Assembly: GCA_009602725.1 (NCBI GenBank)
Contig: WELB01000087.1
Span: 107,122-146,170, forward strand
Length of the DNA: 39,049 nucleotides
Direction: 5' to 3'
From: Spirogloea muscicola
Lineage: Eukaryota > Streptophyta > Zygnematophyceae > Spirogloeales > Spirogloeaceae
The notes under the pieces were generated by a model. That model worked only from the letters and a program-made list of their open reading frames with translations. It did no database searches and was not told where the DNA came from. Below are positions 27,614 to 35,553 of this stretch, in pieces (position 1 is the first letter of the stretch; every line of letters starts with the position of its first letter). Made by a program: the position numbers and the translations under genes.

Positions 27614-30600
27614 ATGGCGTCCTCCACCCTGCAGGCCGCCTCCGTGATCAGCGGCGTCCCCGTTGGCCAGGCCAGCGCCAGCGAGTTCTGCGGGAAGCAG
27701 GTCCGGCCGTCCGTGGCGGCCGTCGGCCCCGTTCGCACCAAGCACGCCGTCTGCGTTCGTGCCAAGGTACTTTCGGGAATATTCAGCTCCTGAATTGGAT
27801 GAATTTAGCAGCCTGACTACTTTGGAATCTGGCCTGCAGGTTATCTGTTGTGCAAGAATCGCATGACGTTGAGATATATATATATATATAACCGCGCTCT
27901 CTTGAACTGGCTTCATCTCAACTCTGCAGGCTCAGGACAATGAGGCTCCCAGCCGCCGAGCTGTGCTGCTGGCAGCTGCTGCTGCTGCTGCTCTTGGAAA
28001 CAGCAGCACAGCCAAGGCCGACAACCCAATTGGCATTGGCAGCGCTGGCGTTGGTGGCCGATCTGATAGCAGATCTGCAGGCCAGGCCACCGCTCAGAAG
28101 GCGGGGGCCATCTTCAGTGGTGCCGGCAAGCTAGACAAGAAGGACGTCAAGGATTCACCAACTAACAATGAGAGCGGCATTGCCCAGAAGTGAGCCTTGC
28201 CAGTCAGACTGAGCACAGCAACACAATCAGCCTGCTCCAGCAGTAGTAGGCAGATGCACGAGACTTTGAAATTAACGACTGCTATGTTATTGCAGGGCTG
28301 GCAGTGGCATCCGAGACCTCAACAACAAGGGCTCTGGCAATAGCCGCAACGCAGTCAGGAAATTCAGCGATGTTGGTGATATTGCTGGTGATGTCAATGT
28401 ATGTGTCTTGCACAAAGTATCATGTGGTCTGCCCTGGCTGTGCACAAACGTGGAAAGTTTCACCTTTGAGCATGACAGCAGCTGCTTGCTGCTATTTTGA
28501 TGGCTGAGGAAAGTTACACGCTCTGACATTTGATAGTAAATTCAGTCAGTGATCCGGCTTCCTTATGTGCGAACAGGATACTGTGAGCAACTCCGTAGGT
28601 CAGGGTCGGAGTGAGGGTCAGGGCTTCCTCGACAATATTGCCGAGGTCAGGCAATCCAGTGTTTCATCTCTGGACCATGAAGCTGCTGATTCAACGCACA
28701 CATCGAGCTCCTGCACGGAATTTTTACATGCCAGCTGTTGTTGGAAGCTAGGTGGATCGATTTCGACAGAGAGCGATGAGCACAGCAGTACATGGAAGCA
28801 CTTCTGCTCGTCTCTCTGAGGCTTTCTTCTCAAGCTTACTGGTGAATGATCTGTTTCCTTGTGCAGGGAGTGAAGAACGCTGGTAGCAGCAGCAACAACA
28901 ACCAGGACTTTGCCTCAAACTACGGTCAGGGTGGCCAGGATCAGAGGGAATCCAAGGGCCTCTTCGGCTTGGGTGGCCAGAACCAGTCCAATGGCCAAAA
29001 CCAGTCCAAGGGCCTCTTCGGCCAGGGCGGAGGGAAGAAGTCACCGGAGGCCAGCTCGACCAATGAGTCCGCTGACTTCGCTCGGGGTGAGGCAGACATT
29101 GTTGGCGGTGTAAGGTCCAACGCTGACAACGCACAGGGACAGTCGAAGGGCCTCTTCGGCCAGATCAAGGACAGTGTCTCTGGCAGTGCTGATGCCGCCA
29201 AGTCTGCAGCTGACAGTGCCCAGGGCCAGTCTGGGGGGTTGTTCGGCCAGGCCAAGGACACGGTCGACAGCGGGATTGACGCTGCAAAGTCTGCAGCCGA
29301 CAATGTACAGGGCCCAGGCAGGAATTTGTTCGGCCAGGCCAAGTCGGCCGCTGATGATATCCAGAACCAGTCTGGTGGCTTGTTTGGCCAGGCCAAGAAC
29401 AAGGTCAGCAGTGACATCAACAATGCCAAGTCTGCTGCTGATGACGCGCAGGGCCAATCTCGGGGTCTCTTTGGCCAGGTCAAGAACAAGGTCAGCAGCG
29501 ACATCAACAACGCCAAGTCTGCAGCTGATGACGTGCAGGGCCAGTCCAGGGGTCTCTTTGGCCAGGTCAAGAACAAGGTCAGCAGCGACATCAACAACAC
29601 CAAATCTGCAGCTGATGACGTGCAGAGCCAGTCTCGGGGTCTCTTTGGCCAGGCCAAGAACAAGGTCAGCAGCGACATCAACAGCGCCAAGTCTGCAGCA
29701 GACAATGCTCAGGGCCAGTCCAGGGGCCTCTTCGGCCAAGCCAAGTCAGCAGCTGATGATGCCCAGGGCCAATCGCGGGACCTATTCGGTCAGGCCAAGA
29801 GTGCAGTCGAGAGTGGTATTGATTCTGCGAAGTCGGCAGCTGATGATGCCACCGGTCAGGGCCAGGGTTTGTTCAGCCAGGCCAAGAACAAGGTCAGCAG
29901 CGACATCAACAACACCAAGTCTGCAGCAGATAATGCTCAGGGCCAGTCTAGTGGTCTATTCGATCAGACCAAGAATGCAGTAGATGATGTTACCGGTCAG
30001 GGCCAGGGGTTGTTCGGTCAGGCCAAGAACAAGGTCAGCAGCGACATCAACAACGCCAAGTCTGCAGCAGATAATGCTCAGGGCCAGTCCAGGGGTCTCT
30101 TTGGCCAGGTTAAGTCAGCAGCTGAGGATGCCCAGGGCCAGTCGCGGGACCTTTTCGGTCAGGCCAAGAATGCAGTTGATGATGCCACGGGTCAGGGCCA
30201 GGGTTTGTTCGGCCAGGCCAAGAACAAAATCAGCAGTGACATCAACAGAGCCAAGTCAACAGCTGACAATGCTACCAGGGGCCAGTCTGGAGGCCTCTTT
30301 GGTCTTGGGGGCCAGGCCAAGAACAAGGTTAAAAGTGACATCAACAGTGTGAAGTCCGCAGCTGGCAATGCTACCCAGGGTCGATCAGGGGGCCTCTTTG
30401 GCCTTGGAGGCCAGTCAAGTGGAGACCAGGGGGTGAAGAATAAGGTCAGCAGTGACATCAACACATTCAAGTCCCAAGCCAAGAATGCCACAGGTGGTGA
30501 TGGTGAGGGGCTTCTGGGCAACATCAAATCTGGCATCCAGGTGCGCAACAACATTGGTAGTTCCACATCCTGCTTTGATTTGAAGTCGAGGGATAATCAC

Positions 30601-30813
30601 GTGTCGATCATCTTGGGTTTTTTCTGTTAGTTGCTTCTTGCTGCAGACTGTGACAATAAAAATGTTGTACTTCTGGTATGATTGTTGTTGACAACATCAA
30701 TGTCTCGTGGCCACTTCTTTGTAGTGTTCTGTCCACCCCTGCTCTATGTTTTGTAAATTATTCTGATTCACAATTTGATTGTTATTACCTTGCAGGACGC
30801 TCTTGGCCAGTAA
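27614..30813 (+). CDS. Thylakoid-lumen-targeted GLFG/LEA-like repeat protein (758 residues, six exons)
   Basis: Exons 27614-27766, 27930-28189, 28296-28398, 28577-28645, 28867-30540 and 30796-30813 join in phase. Residues 1-51 are a Ser/Ala/Val-rich chloroplast transit peptide ending VCVRAK. Exon 2 opens with a twin-arginine lumen signal (SRRAVLLAAAAAAALGNSST, RR at 60-61) cleaved after AKA (79-81). The mature part begins DNPIGIG, is Gly/Ser/Asn-rich and disordered, then carries 18 tandem repeats of the type GLFGQAKNKVSSDIN-NAKSAADNAQ (29137-30540). Repeats with AK/SAAD amphipathic segments resemble group-3 LEA proteins, so a protective role in the lumen under cold or drying is conceivable but unproven. 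If the last intron is not used, translation ends at 30630 instead, after 30 other residues. I do not recognise a named family. Confidence 0.85.
27874..27891. repeat. AT dinucleotide microsatellite
   Basis: A run of AT repeats in intron 1 (27767-27929) of the lumen repeat-protein gene. No function is inferred. Confidence 0.95.
29137..30540 (+). repeat. Coding minisatellite: 18 units of 87 or 54 bp
   Basis: Each unit starts with GQ(S)xGLFGQ and ends with a Gln/Thr-rich joint. Long units have 29 residues (e.g. GQSRGLFGQVKNK + VSSDINNAKSAADDVQ); short units have 18 (GQSRGLFGQAKSAADDAQ). The short form lacks exactly 11 residues of the long form. Some units use GQGLFGQ after ATGQ, and the last two have GLFGLGGQ inserts. 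Neighbouring units such as 29457-29543 and 29544-29630 are nearly identical in DNA, so the array is evolving by unequal exchange. Frames on the other strands across this array are shadows. Confidence 0.92.
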
Positions 30814-31249
30814 GGTCTTGATGTTGTGCAAGTACATGTTGTCCACAACTAGAAAGCGGAGAGGTTGCTTAATAGGAATCATGAGTAGAGACTCTTTCAA
30901 CCAAAAAAAAGGCGGATGCCAAATTTGCATGTAACAATGTTGTGCTGAGAGGTCCATACAGTTGCCTCTTGACTATTGGGCAATTTCATGTTGTTTGGAT
31001 CATACCTGACTTTATGTTGTCAAATGCATCCAAGCTTAAACAACACACATTTTGCTGTTGCATGTTTTTCTTTATTAGAGAAACAGTGTACAGAGTTTGA
31101 CTATCTCTTTTCTTCAACCTCGTGATACTGACATAAACAACACAAAAGCTCCTTCATAGTGAGGCAACCGCTGTTATAGAACGGATTGAGAGTCAAAAGC
31201 TAAAAGCTCTCTACCTGAACAAAGTAGGACATTTTCAGAAAAGATCATG
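30814..31249. other. 3' flank of the lumen repeat-protein gene
   Basis: AT-rich and without a credible ORF; presumed 3' UTR and spacer. TGTAA, the usual chlorophyte polyadenylation signal, occurs at about 30752 (inside the proposed last intron) and about 30931, so either 3' end is possible. Retrotransposon relics start at about 31250. Confidence 0.4.
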
Positions 31250-31715
31250 CCTGTGGCTGTTTAGCCCAGAGAAAGTACAGAGTTCGAACGGGCCAGAGAA
31301 GAAATAAACCACAGTGCCACTCAGAAGGAGCCACTGGATGTTCAACATCCCGTTGAACAGCCGCAAGTCAGAGAAATTGGTCTCCAGCTAACGGGTCCCC
31401 TGTCTGTAGCCAGAAACCTTGCAGCCAAGCGACCTGCACGCAGACGCGATATCTGTGGCATTGATTGTCGCAACAGTACTGACAGGCACATGCGATACAC
31501 CTGGGCGAGAGAGCCTGCCGCCTTGGAGTGGTGTGCTCCCTTATTGTCGTCATGGCACGGCGCTGCGCGCTAGCCGGTGCAGAAGCTCGAGCCACCAAGC
31601 GCCGAACGTCCCGTGGACGTCGATGGCGAGGGGGAAGGTATCCTCCTCTGGCGAATGATCAGCGTACTTTGCCTCCTTGCCTTGAGCGGCACTGGCCACT
31701 GCATGCCCTGCCTTG
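31250..31715 (-). mobile_element. Diverged retrotransposon 3' end, minus strand
   Basis: On the minus strand the translation includes AKYADHSPEEDTFPLAIDVH and WWLELLHRLAR (about 31690-31560), matching the K-YADHPP / WLELLHQLAR blocks of the intact family A frame at 26220-26350. Further 3' the frame is broken, and a weak terminal-UTR resemblance extends to about 31255 (GGCTGTTTAGCCC). Confidence 0.65.
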
Positions 31716-31984
31716 GAGGCAAATAGAGTGGGAATGGCGTGGTTGAAGGCCTGTCGCGACCATGGCTGCTACGAGGGGCATTCCATCAATCAAAGCAAGG
31801 CTGAAAGGAAACTTCTGTCAGTAGACGGCGATGGCTGCGATGGGCCATGCCCAAGAGTAAGTAAGAGGCCGACCCAAAGAGAAGTGGAGTGTGCACTAAG
31901 TGATCGAGGGCCTGAGTGGCCTACGTCCACTCCCAGGGCTGAAAAGAAGATGCGAAAGGAGGTGCCAGGGAGAACTCTTCCAGT

Positions 31985-32600
31985 AGAGGGTTTTGGCTGT
32001 AATTGGCAAGCCCAAAAATAGAATAGACAAATTTCGAAGGGCCCAGAGTAGCTATGAAGCACACTAAGACCCACGTGGCCACTGGGTGCTCAATATCCCC
32101 TGTTGAACTGCCATATATCAAAAGAAACTAGTCTCCGGGTACCGGGTCTCCTGTCTAAAGCCAGAGCTGAGGTACGAGCGATAGCGGGACTGTTGTATGG
32201 TCACTGGGCTCGTCGAAAACGTGGGGGCCTCATTGAGAGAAGTGGCTCTCCCAATGGGGCCAAGGGCTATGAGAAGCCAGCCCGAAAAGATCGACAAGGT
32301 TCGCCGGGACCAAACTACGAAGGGGCCAAAAGCGCAATCTCAAAACTGGGGTAGGATGAATCACTCAAGAACAACGAGTGAGGAGCCTCATGTCTGACAG
32401 ACTAGCTGGCGGATAACAATCCCCCTGACGAAAGCCAGAGGCAGCAGCGAGAGCACGGTCAGCACGCAAGTGCAAAGCGTGGGCCATGGACCCCTGAAGG
32501 GATCTGGATAGTCGCATGCGGTACACCTGGGTAACGAGCCAGCGGCGTTGAAGTCAGCCTGCTCACCGCGCCTACGGAACACAGCGCATCACGCAAGCCT
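31985..32600 (-). mobile_element. Two or more diverged retrotransposon fragments, minus strand
   Basis: The segment 32390-32585 translates on the minus strand to GEQADFNAAGSLPRCTACDY, related to GEPVDFPAAGSLAQVYRM, and continues as a frameshifted relic. A tail remnant (GAAGCCAGCCCGAAAAG) is near 32271. A second, older fragment is at 31985-32175 (GGGTCTCCTG...AAAGCCAGAGC). All show the same orientation as the other copies in 31250-33300. Confidence 0.55.
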
Positions 32601-32627
32601 AGCTAGCAGTCAAGCCACTGGGGCCCG

Positions 32628-32927
32628 AGAAGAAAGTGCTCGCCCATTGAGAGTAGGGGCTGGAAAAGCCAGCCCAAAAAAGAATCAACAAAGGACTAGA
32701 AGGGGGCCAAAGGAAGCGCTAAGTAAAACAAGCACACAAAGAAACAAAGCAGCTACGGATCAAGAGAGCCCCGTGCACATTCACGGCCAGAGGTACGAAC
32801 TCGTCCCCAGCCGGGTGGTCAGCGTGTTTGGCCGCCTTGCTGCGAGCAGCGTTCGCCGCAGCATGGCCAGCCCGCAATGCAGAAAGCCCCGGCCTCATTG
32901 GGCTTGGCCGGGCCGTTCAAGCCGGAA
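32628..32927 (-). mobile_element. Retrotransposon end with internal deletion, minus strand
   Basis: The terminus and hairpin (32628-32690) and 3' UTR are followed in the 5' direction, at about 32764, directly by codons for ARSKAAKHADHPAGDEFVPL and AVNVHGAL. About 300 nt of C-terminal coding sequence and the stop are missing, so codons are fused to the post-stop UTR. The upstream limit, about 32927, touches the terminus of the next copy. Confidence 0.72.
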
Positions 32928-33157
32928 AGAAGAAAGTGCTCGCCCATTGAGAATAGGGGCTGGAACAACCAGCCCGAAAAAGAATGAACAGAGTACGAGA
33001 AGGGGGCCAGGGGAAGCGCTAAGAAACAGAAACAAAGCAGCTACGAGACACTCAGTAACCCCTGCTAAGCAGCCGCAGATCAGAGATGCTGGGCTCCTGG
33101 AAGTGGGTCCCCTGGCCAGAGCCAGAGGCAGCAGCGAGGGCTCTGCCGGCACGAAAG
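32928..33157 (-). mobile_element. Family A retrotransposon 3' end, minus strand
   Basis: Terminus AGAAGAAAGTGCTCGCCCAT at 32928-32947, hairpin GGGGCTGG-AACAA-CCAGCCC, the 3' UTR, the RGY-stop and about 25 codons to a 5' break near 33157. It is nearly identical to 20599-20815 and 38797-39049. Its 3' end adjoins the 5' end of 32628-32927. Confidence 0.8.
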
Positions 33158-33182
33158 TGGCTCTCCTGCTGCAAAGGTGACC

Positions 33183-33300
33183 CGTTCAGTAACCACTAGT
33201 CAGCACATGGAGGTAAGGGGGGCGAGGTCTGTGAGAAAAGCCAGCCCGAAAAGAATTGACACGGTCCGAAAGCGGCCGAGAAGCGCTGAAAGATGTGAAT
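33183..33300 (-). mobile_element. Decayed retrotransposon tail, minus strand
   Basis: Holds TCAGTAACC (end of the ORF), GAAAAGCCAGCCCGAAAAG (half of the hairpin) and CCGAGAAGCGCT, in the order expected of a minus-strand family A 3' UTR but diverged and internally shortened. It lies directly upstream of the second lumen-protein gene. Confidence 0.5.
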
Positions 33301-33353
33301 GAAGGCCAAAAAGGAACCATGTCGAATGGCAGCTGGAAGGGTGCCACGCGTCC

Positions 33354-34616
33354 ATGCCGCCACGTCACAACTGGCTTGGCCTACCCAGCCGCCTCTCAAC
33401 ACAAGCAACCACATTTTCCCCTCGTCTCGACCACCACCACCCCGGCCTGCCGCGCGCACGACGCCGCCGCCGCCGCCGCCGCCGCCGCCNCGCCGCTCCG
33501 GCGGCGCCGTGGTGCCCTGGCCTCTGCGCCGTCGCCCGGGCCCAGGTGCCGCGCCGCCGCACAACCTCGCGCCGCAGCTGGGCAAGTGCGGCGCGCGTCC
33601 GTGGCCTGAGCTTGCGTCAATGGCAGCTCGTCTTGCAATGGCGTTCGTTTGGGCCTCGTTGCGAGCTCAATGGTGGTGCGTGTGGTGCAGAGGTCCGAGG
33701 ACGTCGCCGTCGCCGGCAGGCGCGAGCTGCTCCTGGCGGCAGCGGCCGCTGCGGCGCTGGCGAGCTCCGGCAAGGCCAGGGCCGACAGCAACGGCATCGT
33801 CGGCAAGCAGGACCAGGCCGTCTTGGAGCAGAACAAGACCAACCCGGCCACCATTGCCAAGAGGATGGTGAAGAGCCTGCCCTACATCCGTCGCTGGCTC
33901 CCTGACTCTGCTGCTACAGTATGCTGCCTCCTTGATTATGGCATTCTTCATCTGCTTATGCTCGTCTGCAGCTGATGACTTCTGTAAGCACTGACTCACG
34001 CACTTCTTCATATTGCCGGTCTTGCAGTTTGCTGCGCAGGATCCTGAGGAGAAGGTTTTCAAGGAAGTTGAGGAGGTAAGGCATTGACGACGTCCTTTGG
34101 CACGTTAATGTGAGCTTTTCTGGGTCTTGAGCAGCGCAAGTAACATTGTCCGCTTGCACATATGTAAAGTTACCCACTACAACCGAGGCTATTGACTCAC
34201 TAGTCTAGGGCTTTCTGCACATCCTTCATTTACACATTTCACAAGACAAGGACTGATGTTCGGAGGTCTTCACTTGGCAATCGGAGCAGTCGGCTACAAA
34301 GGAGTCACTAGCCAAGGGTGGTGGTGACCTGGGTGAATTTGTGAACTCAACCACCGACGCGTACACAGATGAAGCCAATATCACGGAGGAGAAGGCAAAG
34401 AAGTCAGGAAAGGTGGGCACTCGTATCAAGGGTCGATGAGGCTGAGAATGTTGGAGACCTAAGCCTACAATAGATTCTTGATTGAAGACCATCTGGGATG
34501 CTTGTTTGGCCAGCTACTAAAGCGACTATTGCATGCTACATGTTGACCCCTCCCGCTTACCTGTTCGACGAACTGAACTGTTGATCTGCCACTTGCAGGG
34601 GTGGTTTGGCTTTTAG
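33354..34616 (+). CDS. Small TAT-targeted thylakoid lumen protein (start unresolved)
   Basis: The first exon should end at 33545 (LCAVARAQ|GTGCCG), but its beginning crosses a GCC run with an N at 33490, so the start near 33354 is only a guess. Later exons join in phase: 33691-33918, 34028-34075, 34290-34412 and 34599-34616. Exon 2 gives RSEDVAVAGRRELLLAA, a twin-arginine signal with an Ala-rich core and cleavage after ARA. The mature protein (about 105 residues) begins DSNGIVGKQDQ, contains TIAKRMVKSLPYIRRWLPDS and FAAQDPEEKVFKEVEE, and ends KKSGKGWFGF. If the last intron is not used, it ends at 34439 (KVGTRIKGR). It has the same plan as the lumen repeat-protein gene 2.5 kb upstream: transit exon, TAT exon, 18-nt last exon. 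The function is unknown; the protein is charged, helical and Gly-rich toward the end. Confidence 0.72.
33462..33490. repeat. GCC trinucleotide run ending in an N
   Basis: About nine GCC units followed by one undetermined base. The true length, and so the reading frame of the transit-peptide exon, cannot be trusted. Confidence 0.95.
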
Positions 34617-35553
34617 ACAGCACTAGCAAATCGGTGTGGCAAGCATGACTGCAAGGCTATAAGCAGAATGTCTACCCTTTTCAGTGCTTTCTATTGGTCA
34701 CAGAGTGTGGCTCAAGCAATAAGCAGATTGTTGTACTGTCCGCTCTCTCACAGGTTATGTCTAACACATGGGTGTGATGCTACGCTGCTGATGTTGCTCA
34801 ATGTCCAACACTTACCCAAGTTCAGCTTGCTCGTGTCATCAATGTGATCCTATTGTGTAATCTTACTGCCTCTCAAGCTAAAGCATTCTTTGTGAGGCTC
34901 TCGATTAACCAACTTTTATGGACATTACAGAATCCAGAAAAAAGTTCATGCAAGTACCTCATGAGTACTCACTAACACTTGCCACTTCGAGAATCACAAT
35001 TATCAAAATGGTGGTGTCCATATTGGTGGTGGAGTACATTTTCACCTTGTCAAGCCAAATAGTCTGGACAACTTCTACTTATCAAGAACTCGAGCTCAAT
35101 TGACTACCTTACAGATTGTACAACTGCTCACATACTGTGCAGCTCATCCTGACGTAAGCAAGAAAACCACCTGCAGTGCTGCAATGTCTCACTCATGTAC
35201 ACTCAAAACAACCATCAACATCCGCTGTAAACACCGACCACTTCTTCCTTCGACAAGTTTAAGCTTCACCTGCAATGTCAGACACCTCACCTTAAAAGCA
35301 TAGCACGGGGATGTTTGTGAAGAGTCAAACTTTGAAGTGAGGCCAAAATTGTTGAGGTAAAGAGCTTCATGATGTCGCTCTAGATAACTTCTCTGCTTTT
35401 AAAACAGCTACCCTACTTCCATCATGGGGTTGTAGAAGGGGCGTACTCTACTGGCCAGGATTACTGTGCACATTCACCCCCACTTTGCTCAGGTACATGG
35501 CACTCTGGGCCTGCATGTGAGCACACACTTGAGCATCTGCATACACTCGCTAT
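34617..35553. other. Spacer between convergent genes
   Basis: AT-rich, 937 bp, between the ends of the small lumen-protein gene (+) and the phosphoesterase gene (-). Open frames of 60-70 codons (34918-35303) show no family features. TGTAA at about 34856 (+) and TTACA at about 35109 (TGTAA on the minus strand) could be the two polyadenylation signals. Confidence 0.5.

Noticed and set aside
26277-27816. Long frames crossing the N run on both strands
   Set aside because: They exist only because N codons contain no stops.
28941-29739. Two minus-strand frames of 232-254 codons with repetitive sequence
   Set aside because: They are shadows of the plus-strand coding minisatellite; the repetitive look comes from the array itself.
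29137-30540. CRISPR-like array of regular repeats
   Set aside because: The units are contiguous, codon-periodic and protein-coding, with no unique spacers, in a eukaryotic gene.
28867-30540. GLFG repeats as a nucleoporin
   Set aside because: The in-phase upstream exons encode a chloroplast transit peptide and a twin-arginine signal, and the units carry LEA-like helices rather than FG spacers alone.
31255-31300. tRNA-like GTTCGAA
   Set aside because: No cloverleaf can be folded around it; it lies within a decayed retrotransposon tail.
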